Source of the DNA: Oscillospiraceae bacterium
GTDB taxonomy: Bacteria; Bacillota; Clostridia; Oscillospirales; Oscillospiraceae
Direction of reading: 5' to 3'
Assembly: GCA_016297855.1 (NCBI GenBank)
Contig: JAEDFW010000014.1
Location: 1-22,046, forward strand
DNA length: 22,046 bases
The notes below the pieces were generated by a model. The model searched no databases, had not been told where the DNA came from, and saw nothing but the letters and a program-made list of their open reading frames with translations. Made by a program: the position numbers and the translations under genes. How positions within the stretch are numbered: position 1 is the first letter of the stretch; each line of letters starts with the position of its first letter. Shown one piece after another: positions 6,811-14,917 of the stretch.

Positions 6811-8790
6811 TTGAATCAGGACCCGAAAAACCAGAAGCCGAACAACCGTCCGCCGCAGAAGGGCGACAACAGTGACAATAACCGCAGCGCGAGAACCATC
6901 GCCATTCTTGTCATCTGCGCGCTGGTTGCAACGCTTCTCATCAATACGCTCTACTCCACCATCTCCAACTCCCGCTTCAGCCAGATCAGCTACTCGGAAT
7001 TTCTGACGATGCTGGAAAACGGGGAAATCGATTCCGTTGAATTCAGTTCCAACGACCGCATTCTGATTTTGACGAAGGAGCAGGCGCTTCAGCCTGCCAG
7101 CCAGCAGAGCATCTACTATACGGGTATGATTCCCAATCTTGATCTCGCGCCGCTGACTGAGCGCATGACGCAGCTCGGCGTGGACTACGACACGGAGATC
7201 GTTGAGGAAGCCAGTCCCATCGTGACGTTTATCGTCTCGTGGATTCTGCCGGTAGCGCTGATGTACGGTCTTTTCAGCCTGCTCATGCGCAGCATGACCA
7301 AGCGGATGGGCGGCGGCATGGGCGGTCTCGGCGGCATCGGCGAAAACAAGGCCAAGGTCTATATGGAAAAATCCACCGGCGTCACATTTGCCGACGTTGC
7401 CGGGCAGGACGAGGCCAAGGAATCACTCGTTGAGATCATTGATTTCCTGCACAATCCGCAGAAATATGCCGCTATTGGCGCGAAACTGCCGAAAGGCGCA
7501 CTGCTGGTCGGCTCGCCCGGTACCGGCAAAACGCTGCTGGCCAAGGCCGTGGCCGGCGAGGCGAACGTCCCGTTCTTCTCGATCTCCGGCTCGGACTTTG
7601 TAGAAATGTTTGTCGGCGTCGGCGCCAGCCGCGTGCGCACACTCTTTCAGGAGGCCAACAAGGTCGCGCCAGCCATCATTTTCATCGACGAGATCGACGC
7701 CATCGGCCGCACGCGCGACTCCAAGTTCGGCGGTAACGACGAACGTGAGCAGACGCTCAACCAGCTGCTGGCCGAGATCGATGGCTTTGACTCGTCCAAG
7801 GGCGTGGTCATTCTGGCCGCGACCAACCGGCCCGAAATTCTGGATAAGGCGCTGCTGCGCGCAGGGCGTTTTGACCGGCGCATTATCGTTGACCGGCCAA
7901 ACCTCGCCGGCCGCTATCAGACGCTGCGCGTGCACACAAAGAACATCAAGCTGGCCGAGGACGTCGATCTGCACAAGATCGCACAGGCCACGGCCGGCGC
8001 GGTCGGCGCAGATCTGGCCAATCTGGTCAACGAAGCGGCGCTGCGCGCCGTGCGCATGGGCCGCAAGGCCGTCAACCAACAGGATCTTCTGACGTCCTTC
8101 GAGGTCGTCATCGCCGGTACCGAGAAGAAGGGCACTGTGCTGACCGACATGGAAAAGCGCATCGTGTCCTACCACGAGGTCGGCCACGCGCTCGTTGCAG
8201 CACTGCAGAAGCACACGCAGCCAGTATCGAAGATCACCATCGTGCCGCACACCTCCGGCGCGCTGGGCTATACAATGCAGATGCCGGAAGAGGAAAAATT
8301 CCTCAACTCCAAAGAAGAACTTCTGGTCGAACTGCAGACGCTTCTGGGCGGCCGCGCAGCAGAGCAGACTGTCTTCGGCATCCAGACCACGGGCGCTTCC
8401 AACGATATTGAACGCGCCACCGAGCTTGCCCGCAAGATGGTTACACAGTACGGCATGAGCGAGAAATTCGGTCTGATGGCACTCTCGTCCGTCTCGAACC
8501 CGTACCTTGACGGCAGCACAATGATGAACTGCGCCGACTCCACGGCTTCTGCCGCGGATGAAGAGATTCAGAAGCTGCTCTCCGGCTGTTATGAAACAGC
8601 CAAAAAGCTTCTGCAGGAAAACCGCGAATTGCTCGACGAGATCGCGCTGTATCTGCTGCAGAAGGAAACCATTACCGGCGACGAGCTGATGACCTACGTC
8701 AACGCCTCAAAACAGCGTCTGACAGACGGCGAGCCAGCCTCCGCCGATGCGAGCGCAGACGCTTCCGGCGAAACGCCCGCGCAGCAATAG
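6811..8790 (+). CDS. ftsH: ATP-dependent zinc metalloprotease FtsH
   Basis: A membrane-anchored AAA+ protease that degrades misfolded membrane proteins and unstable regulators. The start is TTG at 6811, eight bases after AGAAGG; the longer open frame from 6736 begins inside the promoter. The 659-residue product has a short polar N-terminus, a first membrane segment (about 29-48), an extracytoplasmic domain, and a second segment (about 138-160). The AAA module follows: Walker A GSPGTGKT at about 234-241, Walker B IIFIDEID near 290, and the second region of homology ending ALLRAGRFDRR near 355. The protease domain has the zinc motif HEVGH at 455-459 and TGASNDI, which carries the usual acidic third ligand. 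Small departures from the usual GPPGTGKT, LLRPGRFD and HEAGH suggest a lineage-specific paralogue, but no catalytic residue is lost. The C-terminal tail is rich in A, S and D. Confidence 0.95.
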   Translation: MNQDPKNQKPNNRPPQKGDNSDNNRSARTIAILVICALVATLLINTLYSTISNSRFSQISYSEFLTMLENGEIDSVEFSSNDRILILTKEQALQPASQQSIYYTGMIPNLDLAPLTERMTQLGVDYDTEIVEEASPIVTFIVSWILPVALMYGLFSLLMRSMTKRMGGGMGGLGGIGENKAKVYMEKSTGVTFADVAGQDEAKESLVEIIDFLHNPQKYAAIGAKLPKGALLVGSPGTGKTLLAKAVAGEANVPFFSISGSDFVEMFVGVGASRVRTLFQEANKVAPAIIFIDEIDAIGRTRDSKFGGNDEREQTLNQLLAEIDGFDSSKGVVILAATNRPEILDKALLRAGRFDRRIIVDRPNLAGRYQTLRVHTKNIKLAEDVDLHKIAQATAGAVGADLANLVNEAALRAVRMGRKAVNQQDLLTSFEVVIAGTEKKGTVLTDMEKRIVSYHEVGHALVAALQKHTQPVSKITIVPHTSGALGYTMQMPEEEKFLNSKEELLVELQTLLGGRAAEQTVFGIQTTGASNDIERATELARKMVTQYGMSEKFGLMALSSVSNPYLDGSTMMNCADSTASAADEEIQKLLSGCYETAKKLLQENRELLDEIALYLLQKETITGDELMTYVNASKQRLTDGEPASADASADASGETPAQQ

Positions 8791-8800
8791 CATTTCCTAT

Positions 8801-8827
8801 CTGCGCGCGGAACATTTCCGCGCGCAG
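8801..8827 (+). terminator. Hairpin after ftsH
   Basis: A perfect 12-base-pair GC-rich stem (8801-8812 and 8816-8827, loop CAT) begins 11 bases after the ftsH stop. The following bases, AAGTTTCTG, are a poor U tract, so it may be a weak terminator or a 3' stabilising hairpin that allows read-through into the channel gene 29 bases further on. Confidence 0.5.
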
Positions 8828-8856
8828 AAGTTTCTGAAACACAGAAGGAGCTGCCC

Positions 8857-9684
8857 ATGCTACATCCGTTTCTGACAGCTGCAATCGACATGCAGAACGT
8901 CACTGATATTCTGCCCAAAAATCTGACGTTGGAGAAGATTCTCTACACGGTGGTGCTGTTTCTTGTCTGCTGCCTGCTCATCAAACTGTTGATGCGCGCT
9001 ACAAGCCGCATTCTAGAGCGCTCAAAACTAGACAAACGCCTGCACACGGCTATCCGCTCCTCCGTCAAGACCGTACTGGTATTCATCGCCATCATGGTGC
9101 TCGCCGAAGCGATCGGCATCAACACCAGTTCCCTGCTGGCGATTTTGAGTGTAGCCGGCCTTGCCGTGTCGCTCTCGATTCAGGATTCTCTGTCCAACCT
9201 TGCCAGCGCCATCATGATCCTGACGTCCAAGCCCTTCAAGATCGGTGATTTTATCGAGGTCAAGGGAAAATCCGGTACCGTCGAGCAGACGGGCATCATT
9301 TATACCGTTATCGTCACACCGGATAACCAGCGCATCCACATTCCCAACAGCCAGATCACCTCGAATGAGATCACAAACGTCACCGCTGCCGGCAAGCGCC
9401 GTGTGGAGATCAACATCTCTGCCAGCTACGACGCGCCGGTCGATACCGTGAAGGCCGCGCTGGAACGGGCCGCCGAACACCCAAAGCGTCTCGCGGACGA
9501 GCCGGTGTTTGTGCGCGTGAGCAAGTATGCAGACAGTGCGATCGAATATACGCTCCGCTTCTGGACGACGCCTGAGGACTATTGGGACACGTATTACGAC
9601 GTGCTCGAGGCCTGCAAGCGCGAATTTGACACTGCTGGCGTGGAAATGACATACCCGCATATGAATGTGCATACAATTGAATAG
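8857..9684 (+). CDS. Small-conductance mechanosensitive channel, MscS family
   Basis: A 275-residue inner-membrane channel that opens under membrane tension to release solutes during hypo-osmotic shock. It has the minimal MscS plan: three membrane segments (about 29-47, 68-87 and 92-125), then a beta domain and an alpha/beta C-terminal domain. The pore-lining third segment and following helix are recognisable in VAGLAVSLSIQDSLSNLASAI, and PFKIGDFIEV and IHIPNSQI match the family's beta domain. ATG at 8857 has AAGGAG six bases upstream; ATG at residue 12 is a less likely alternative. It follows ftsH across a hairpin and ends at a strong terminator. I see no convincing promoter of its own, so expression may depend on read-through from ftsH. 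Confidence 0.93.
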   Translation: MLHPFLTAAIDMQNVTDILPKNLTLEKILYTVVLFLVCCLLIKLLMRATSRILERSKLDKRLHTAIRSSVKTVLVFIAIMVLAEAIGINTSSLLAILSVAGLAVSLSIQDSLSNLASAIMILTSKPFKIGDFIEVKGKSGTVEQTGIIYTVIVTPDNQRIHIPNSQITSNEITNVTAAGKRRVEINISASYDAPVDTVKAALERAAEHPKRLADEPVFVRVSKYADSAIEYTLRFWTTPEDYWDTYYDVLEACKREFDTAGVEMTYPHMNVHTIE

Positions 9685-9707
9685 TATAGTATAGTTGCCT
9701 TCCCGCC

Positions 9708-9736
9708 GGGACCCGGAATTCTTCCGGGTCCCTTTT
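9708..9736 (+). terminator. Intrinsic terminator after the MscS gene
   Basis: GGGACCCGGAA (9708-9718), loop TTC, TTCCGGGTCCC (9722-9732), then TTTTCCCTTT. The perfect 11-base-pair stem and T run lie 23 bases after the stop codon. Confidence 0.9.
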
Positions 9737-9783
9737 CCCTTTCCGTCCTCCTACAGATTTCGTTTTTTTGCGCGCCGCCGCAG

Positions 9784-9812
9784 TTGACATTCCGCTGCCT
9801 GCTTGGTAGAAT
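9784..9812 (+). promoter_or_regulatory. Strong promoter of the cooS-cooC-acsB unit
   Basis: TTGACA (9784-9789), exactly 17 bases, TAGAAT (9807-9812). The -35 is perfect and the -10 matches at five of six positions. Transcription should start near 9819, leaving a leader of about 157 bases before cooS. Confidence 0.82.
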
Positions 9813-9828
9813 AATGACAAGCTGTAAA

Positions 9829-9939
9829 GGGTGTAGTCTGCCGTTTTTTGGTTTCAAACGGTTGCTGCGCCCTCGGCCTATGCCGATTATCACCCCCGTT
9901 CCCCGAGCTGCCGGCAATCGCATCGTCTGTCTGCAGCTC
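9829..9939 (+). promoter_or_regulatory. Structured 5' leader of cooS, possible regulatory RNA
   Basis: Three foldable elements lie between the promoter and cooS. First is a two-part stem: GGGTGTAG (9829-9836) with CTGCGCCC (9865-9872) including two G-U pairs, enclosing CCGTTT (9841-9846) with AAACGG (9856-9861). Second is a small CGGC/GCCG hairpin (9874-9885). Third is GAGCTGC (9905-9911) with GCAGCTC (9933-9939). No U-tract terminator and no convincing leader peptide is visible, and I recognise no known riboswitch class. The ribosome site GGAGG (9961-9965) is outside these stems. Confidence 0.4.
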
Positions 9940-9976
9940 AATACCTGTAACATATTATTAGGAGGATACATCATCG

Positions 9977-11875
9977 ATGGATTGGGATCGCTTAATCACA
10001 ATTGAACAGATGGAAGAAGCGACGAACGCCTTGCTTGAAACCGGCAAGAAAGTTGGCGCTGACTCCTGGCAGCAGCGTGTCAAGAATCAGACGCCGCACT
10101 GCGGTTTCGGCGAAGCCGGTACCTGCTGCCGTATTTGCTCCATGGGCCCGTGCCGCATCACTCCCAAGTCTCCGCGCGGCATCTGCGGCTGCGACGTGCA
10201 CGGTATCGTCGGCAGAAACTACCTGCGCTTTACCGCCGGCGGCGCCGCAACGCACTCCGACCACGGCCGTCAGATCTGCCACACGCTGTACCAGACGAAA
10301 GAGGGCGGCGCATATCAGGTCAAGGATCCCGAAAAGCTGAAGCGCATCGCCGGCGAATGGGGCATCGAGACCGAAGGAAAGGATATCTACGATCTGGCGC
10401 ACGAAGTTGCCGAAACGGGCCTGATGGAATACGGCAAGCCGTTCGGCACGCAGCGTTTCCTCAAACGCGCGCCTGAATATACCCAGAAGCTGTGGCACGA
10501 CGCCGGCATCGAGCCGCGCGCGATCGACCGCGAGGTCTCGCAGTCGCTGCACATGACCCACATGGGCTGTTCGTCGCTGCCCGAAGCGCTCATCAAGCAG
10601 TCTCTGCGCGCCGGTCTGTCCGACGGTTGGGGCGGTTCGATGATGGGCACCGAATTCTCCGACGTTCTGTTCGGCACGCCGAAGCCCGTCGACACCGAAG
10701 CCAATATCGGCGTCATGGAAAAGGACATGGTTAATATCATCGTCCACGGCCACGACCCGTCGCTGTCTGAAATGATCGTTTTCTATGCCAACGATCCCGA
10801 GATGATCGCGCTGGCCAAGGCCAACGGCGCCAAGGGCATCAACATCGCCGGCGTCTGCTGCACCGGCAACGAAGTCGCCATGCGTCAGGGTATCCCCATG
10901 GCCGGTAACTTCCTGCAGCAGGAGAACGTGGTTCTCACCGGTGCATGCGAAGCCATCGTCGTCGACGTGCAGTGCATCTTCCCCGCACTTGGCCCGCTTT
11001 CCAAGTGCTTCCATACCAAGTTCATTACCACCTCCCCCATCGCCCGCATGCCCGACTCCGACTACATCGAGTTCAGCGAAGAAACTGCGGCAGAAAATGC
11101 CAAGGCGATCGTGAAGCTGGCCGTTGAGAACTTCAAGAATCGCAACCCCGAACTCGTCAACATTCCCAACCTCAAGACCAAGGCCCGTGTGGGCTACTCG
11201 GTCGAGGCCATCAAGAAAGAGCTTGATGGCGTGTGCAACACCCATGTCGATGAGATGGGCACACTGAAGCCCCTGGCTGACGTTGTCAAGGCTGGCGTTC
11301 TGCGTGGTGCTGTGGCCATGGTTGGCTGCAACAACCCCAAGGTTCGTCCCGATACCGCGCATATCGAGCTGATGAAGAAGCTTCTGAAGAACGATATCAT
11401 CGTCGTCGTTTCCGGCTGCTCGGCGCAGGCTGCGGCCAAGGCCGGCCTCATGGACCCGAGCGCCAAGGAATACTGCGGCGAGGGTCTGAGACGTGTCTGC
11501 GATCTGGTCGGTATCCCGCCGATCCTGCACATGGGCTCGTGCGTTGACATTTCCCGTATGATGATTCTTGCCTCTGACCTGGCAAAGGACTGGGGCTGCA
11601 ACATTTCTCAGCTTCCGCTGTGTGGCTGCGCACCCGAGTGGATGAGTGAGAAGGCCGTCTCCATCGGCAACTACGTCGTGGCGACCGGCATCGAGACGTA
11701 TCTGGGCGTCGATCCGTACTCCAAGGGCTCGAGCGAAATCACAGAGCTCCTTCAGGGCGAGACCGGCTGCAAAGAGTGGGTCGAGGCGCATTTCGTTGTC
11801 GAGACCGACATTGAAAAGCTGGGCGACCGCATGATCGAGTCGATCGAAGCAAAGCGTCAGGCGCTCGGCATCTGA
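9977..11875 (+). CDS. cooS: Ni-dependent carbon monoxide dehydrogenase, catalytic subunit
   Basis: Interconverts CO2 and CO at a Ni-Fe-S C-cluster; with acetyl-CoA synthase it supplies the carbonyl group of acetyl-CoA. The 632-residue length is normal. N-terminal cysteines fit the bridging D-cluster (C42, C50) and the B-cluster (C51, C54, C59, C70). Every C-cluster ligand known from Carboxydothermus CODH-II has a counterpart: H259 in VHGHDP, C295 in AGVCCTGNE, C333 in VQCIF, C451 in VGCNNP, C481 in SGCSAQ and C522 in GSCVDIS. H93 and K559 match the catalytic histidine and lysine. ATG at 9977 is the only start near GGAGG (9961-9965), with an 11-base spacer. It is first in an operon with cooC (22-base gap) and acsB, which points to the acetyl-CoA-synthase-linked class (AcsA type) rather than an energy-converting CO oxidation enzyme. 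Confidence 0.96.
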   Translation: MDWDRLITIEQMEEATNALLETGKKVGADSWQQRVKNQTPHCGFGEAGTCCRICSMGPCRITPKSPRGICGCDVHGIVGRNYLRFTAGGAATHSDHGRQICHTLYQTKEGGAYQVKDPEKLKRIAGEWGIETEGKDIYDLAHEVAETGLMEYGKPFGTQRFLKRAPEYTQKLWHDAGIEPRAIDREVSQSLHMTHMGCSSLPEALIKQSLRAGLSDGWGGSMMGTEFSDVLFGTPKPVDTEANIGVMEKDMVNIIVHGHDPSLSEMIVFYANDPEMIALAKANGAKGINIAGVCCTGNEVAMRQGIPMAGNFLQQENVVLTGACEAIVVDVQCIFPALGPLSKCFHTKFITTSPIARMPDSDYIEFSEETAAENAKAIVKLAVENFKNRNPELVNIPNLKTKARVGYSVEAIKKELDGVCNTHVDEMGTLKPLADVVKAGVLRGAVAMVGCNNPKVRPDTAHIELMKKLLKNDIIVVVSGCSAQAAAKAGLMDPSAKEYCGEGLRRVCDLVGIPPILHMGSCVDISRMMILASDLAKDWGCNISQLPLCGCAPEWMSEKAVSIGNYVVATGIETYLGVDPYSKGSSEITELLQGETGCKEWVEAHFVVETDIEKLGDRMIESIEAKRQALGI

Positions 11876-11897
11876 TTTCCTGCAAAGAAGGTCTTTT

Positions 11898-12671
11898 ATG
11901 AAAGTAGCGATCACCGGCAAGGGAGGCGTCGGCAAAACAACGCTTGCCTCCACGCTTGCGCGGCTGTATGCCGACGAAGGGCGTACCGTTCTGGCAGCCG
12001 ACGTCGACCCGGATGCAAATCTCGGTCTGGCGCTTGGCCTCACGGAAGAAGAGGTCAACGCCATCGTACCCGTTTCCAAAATGAAAACGCTTGCCAAGGA
12101 GCGCACCGGCGCAAACGATCAGAACAGCTTCTATAAGCTCAATCCGCAGGTGTCCGACCTGCCGGATAAGCTGGCCAAAGACATCAACGGCGTGAAGCTG
12201 CTCGTCATGGGCACGGTCGATACGGGCGGTTCCGGCTGCGTGTGTCCTGAGCATGTAATGCTCAAGGCGATCCTCTCCAGCCTGGTTTTCCGCAAGGATG
12301 ACGTGGTCATCATGGACATGGAGGCGGGACTGGAGCATCTCGGCCGCGGCACAGCCAGCATGATGGATGAGTTTATCGTCGTCATCGAGCCCGGTGCGAG
12401 AAGCGTGCAGACGTATCTTCGCATCAAGCAGCTTGCGCGCGACATCGGCGTGACGCGCGTGCGTGTGGTTGCCAACAAGGTGCGTGACGAATCCGACCGC
12501 GAATTTATCCGCAGCCGCATCCCCGAAGCCGATCTTCTTGGCTTTATCAGCTACAATCCCGACGTCATCGACGCCGACCGCAAAGGCCTTTCTCCTTACG
12601 ACTGCAGCCCTGACGCGCTGAACGAGATCCGCGCGATCAAGGCAACCATCGACGCGCAAGAACGAATCTGA
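11898..12671 (+). CDS. cooC: CO dehydrogenase nickel-insertion ATPase
   Basis: A MinD/SIMIBI-class ATPase that matures Ni-dependent CO dehydrogenase or acetyl-CoA synthase. The 257-residue product opens with MKVAITGKGGVGKTT, a deviant Walker A carrying the signature lysine. It has the switch I aspartate in DVDPDANLG (35-43) and a switch II-type sequence DMEAGLEHLGRGT (140-152). The metal-binding CxC pair that bridges the dimer in characterised CooC proteins is present as C114-V-C116. ATG at 11898 follows AAGAAGG with a six-base spacer. It lies between cooS and acsB in one transcription unit, as expected for a dedicated maturation factor. Nickel-loading specificity (CooS or AcsB; some genomes call the latter AcsF) cannot be told from sequence. 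Confidence 0.94.
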   Translation: MKVAITGKGGVGKTTLASTLARLYADEGRTVLAADVDPDANLGLALGLTEEEVNAIVPVSKMKTLAKERTGANDQNSFYKLNPQVSDLPDKLAKDINGVKLLVMGTVDTGGSGCVCPEHVMLKAILSSLVFRKDDVVIMDMEAGLEHLGRGTASMMDEFIVVIEPGARSVQTYLRIKQLARDIGVTRVRVVANKVRDESDREFIRSRIPEADLLGFISYNPDVIDADRKGLSPYDCSPDALNEIRAIKATIDAQERI

Positions 12672-12688
12672 AAGGAATGAATCAAAAA

Positions 12689-14827
12689 ATGGGATTATTT
12701 GAACGTGTATTCCGCGGCTCTGACGAAATGTTCGCCAAGGCCGAAGCGGAAGTCAATAAAATCGTCGCCGAGGTCGGTACCGACGCACCGCTGACCATGC
12801 CCTCCACCGCGTATTTTCTCGCCTGCATCTATGCCTACATCGGCAAGAAAGTCACCACCACCGGCGAACTGCAGGCGGCTCTGGCCGACGTGAAAGCCAT
12901 GATGCTGCGCGAGCCGCGCACGCACTCCATCTTCCAGTCCGGTGTCGGCACCGCCATCGCTGCCGAAATGATCGAGGCCTGCAAGTACGTCAAGACCGAC
13001 GCGCCCTATGAGGGCACCAACTACCACGGTCACTTCACCGACGCAGAAGTTCGTGAACTGGGCGTTCCGCTGGTTACCGGCGATATCCCCGGCTTCGTGG
13101 TCATGATCGGTCCGGCACCTTCCAAGGAAGAAGCGGTCGAGACCATCAAGGGCTATCAGTCCCGCGGCATCTTCGTCTTCCTCATTGGCGGCATCATCGA
13201 GCAGGCCGTTGAGATGGGCGTCTCGATGGGTTTCCCCGTCCGTGTCGTTCCCGTCGGCGAGGAGATCTGGTCCGTCGGCCACGTCATCTCGCTGGTCGTG
13301 CGCGCGGCCATGATCTTCGGCGCCATCCAGCCCGGCGACGTTGAGGGTTTCCACCGCTACACCTTCGACCGCATCAACGCGTTCGTCAACGCCTATAAGC
13401 CCGTCAACGACATCACCGTCGCCTGCGGCGCCGGCGCGATCAAGCTCGGCTTCCCGGTCATCACCAATGACCATGACGATATGTGGGCCGTTCCGAAGTC
13501 TCTGATCATCTACGACGACACCAAGGATTGGATCGACACCTCCATCGAGGCACGCGGCATCAAGCTGAAGATCACCAAGATCGACATCCCCGTCTCCTTC
13601 TCCTCCGCGTTTGAAGGTGAGATCATCCGCAAGGGCGATATGCAGGTCGAGGTCGACGGCTCGCGTAAAGACTGCTTCGAGCTGGTCGTCACCAAGGATG
13701 CCTCCGAGGTTGAAGATCACAAGATCGAGGTTGTCGGTCCCGAGCTCGACGAGATTCCCTGCGGCTCCAAGATCTCCCTCAGCTACACCGTCGAGGTCGC
13801 GGGCAAGAACATGCAGCCCGACTTTGAGCCGGTCTTTGAGCGTAAGATCCATCAGTTCCTCAACTGCGTTGAGGGCGTGATGCACACCGGCCAGCGCGAC
13901 ATGATCCGCATCCGTATCAATAAAGCCGACTACGAGGCGGGTTTCCGCTTCAAGCACATCGGTGAAGTGCTGTACGCCAAGATCAAGTCCGAGTTCGATA
14001 CTGTTGTTGACAAGTGCCAGGTTCGCATCGTCGTCGGCGATGAGCCCAACGCTGAACTGCGTAAGCATGCCAACGAGATCTTTGACAAGCGCGACGAGCG
14101 TCTGAAGAGCATGACCGACGAGTCCGTGCCCGTGTTCTATTCCTGCATCATGTGCCAGGCGTTCTCGCCGAGCCATGTCTGCATCGTCACCCCTGAACGT
14201 CTGGGTCTTTGCGGCGCTGTGTCCTGGCTCGACGCAAAAGCGACCAACGAGCTCGACCCGCAGGGTCCGTGCCAGGTTGTCACCAAGGAGCGCTGCCTCG
14301 ACGAGCGCACCGGCCGCTATGAAGACGTCGACGAGGCTGTCGCCGAGTATTCGCACGGCGCGCTCGAGCACGTCACGCTGTACTCCCTGCTGGAAGACCC
14401 GATGACCTCCTGCGGCTGCTTCGAGTGCATCTGCGGCATCGAGCCGTGCTCGATGGGCGTTGTCATCACCTGCCGTGAGTATGCCGGCATGACACCTCTG
14501 GGCATGACCTTCTCCGAGATGGCCTCCATGACCGGCGGCGGCGTACAGACTCCGGGCTTCATGGGTCACGGCAAGCACTACATCGCCTCCAAGAAGTTCC
14601 TGAAGGCTGAGGGCGGTGTAGGCCGTCTGGTCTGGCTGCCGAAGGAACTCAAGGAGCAGATCCGCGAGAAGCTTAACGAGACTGCGTTCGAGCTGTACGG
14701 CGTTGAAAACTTTGCCGACATGGTCGCTGACGAGACAACCTGTGCAAGCGGCGATCCTGAAGAGCTGCTGGCATTCCTGTCTGAGGTCGGCCACCCGGTC
14801 CTCGGCATGGAGCCGTTCGATATGTAA
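12689..14827 (+). CDS. acsB: Acetyl-CoA synthase catalytic (alpha) subunit of the CODH/ACS complex
   Basis: Joins CO, a methyl group from the corrinoid protein and CoA to form acetyl-CoA. The A-cluster is complete. C486, C489, C498 and C508 (in SCIMCQAF and downstream) match C506, C509, C518 and C528 of the Moorella enzyme at a constant offset of 20. C575-G-C577 matches C595-G-C597, which bind the distal nickel. F492 matches Moorella F512 in the gas-access pocket. The N-terminal domain that docks on CODH is present, so this is the long bacterial form (712 residues). I prefer ATG at 12689 (MGLFERVFRG) because the ribosome site AAGGA directly abuts the upstream ATG at 12677, leaving no spacing; the longer form would add MNQK. 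The gene ends with two hairpins and is not followed by acsC, acsD or acsE. Confidence 0.95.
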   Translation: MGLFERVFRGSDEMFAKAEAEVNKIVAEVGTDAPLTMPSTAYFLACIYAYIGKKVTTTGELQAALADVKAMMLREPRTHSIFQSGVGTAIAAEMIEACKYVKTDAPYEGTNYHGHFTDAEVRELGVPLVTGDIPGFVVMIGPAPSKEEAVETIKGYQSRGIFVFLIGGIIEQAVEMGVSMGFPVRVVPVGEEIWSVGHVISLVVRAAMIFGAIQPGDVEGFHRYTFDRINAFVNAYKPVNDITVACGAGAIKLGFPVITNDHDDMWAVPKSLIIYDDTKDWIDTSIEARGIKLKITKIDIPVSFSSAFEGEIIRKGDMQVEVDGSRKDCFELVVTKDASEVEDHKIEVVGPELDEIPCGSKISLSYTVEVAGKNMQPDFEPVFERKIHQFLNCVEGVMHTGQRDMIRIRINKADYEAGFRFKHIGEVLYAKIKSEFDTVVDKCQVRIVVGDEPNAELRKHANEIFDKRDERLKSMTDESVPVFYSCIMCQAFSPSHVCIVTPERLGLCGAVSWLDAKATNELDPQGPCQVVTKERCLDERTGRYEDVDEAVAEYSHGALEHVTLYSLLEDPMTSCGCFECICGIEPCSMGVVITCREYAGMTPLGMTFSEMASMTGGGVQTPGFMGHGKHYIASKKFLKAEGGVGRLVWLPKELKEQIREKLNETAFELYGVENFADMVADETTCASGDPEELLAFLSEVGHPVLGMEPFDM

Positions 14828-14833
14828 TATGTT

Positions 14834-14866
14834 TTGTCGGGAAAGTCCAGTGGACTTTCCCGACAA
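14834..14866 (+). terminator. Long perfect inverted repeat ending the CODH/ACS unit
   Basis: Two 16-base arms (14834-14849 and 14851-14866) around a single central G form a 33-base perfect inverted repeat, seven bases after the acsB stop, followed by TTTCTCC. It should fold as a very stable hairpin and act as a terminator or 3' protection element. Confidence 0.75.
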
Positions 14867-14885
14867 TTTCTCCGCACCACTACAT

Positions 14886-14917
14886 AAAAAGGCAGGCTCA
14901 TCCGAGCCTGCCTTTTT
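14886..14917 (-). terminator. Bidirectional terminator between acsB and the kinase-like gene
   Basis: Arms AAAAAGGCAGGCTC (14886-14899) and GAGCCTGCCTTTTT (14904-14917) with loop ATCC. The flanking A and T runs provide a U tract in both directions, so it can stop both converging genes. The stop codon of the minus-strand gene (14916-14918) overlaps the hairpin. Confidence 0.88.

Noticed and set aside
7423..8250. A 275-codon minus-strand frame opposite ftsH
   Set aside because: Shadow of the AAA domain coding sequence, without family similarity or signals.
9683..9697. Short TAGTA repeat after the MscS gene
   Set aside because: Three imperfect units of a simple sequence overlapping a stop codon; too short to call a repeat element.
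9992..12106. A 704-codon open frame on the minus strand opposite cooS
   Set aside because: Antisense shadow of cooS and cooC. Composition is rich in H, D, R and A with no family motif, as expected from reading biased codons backwards.
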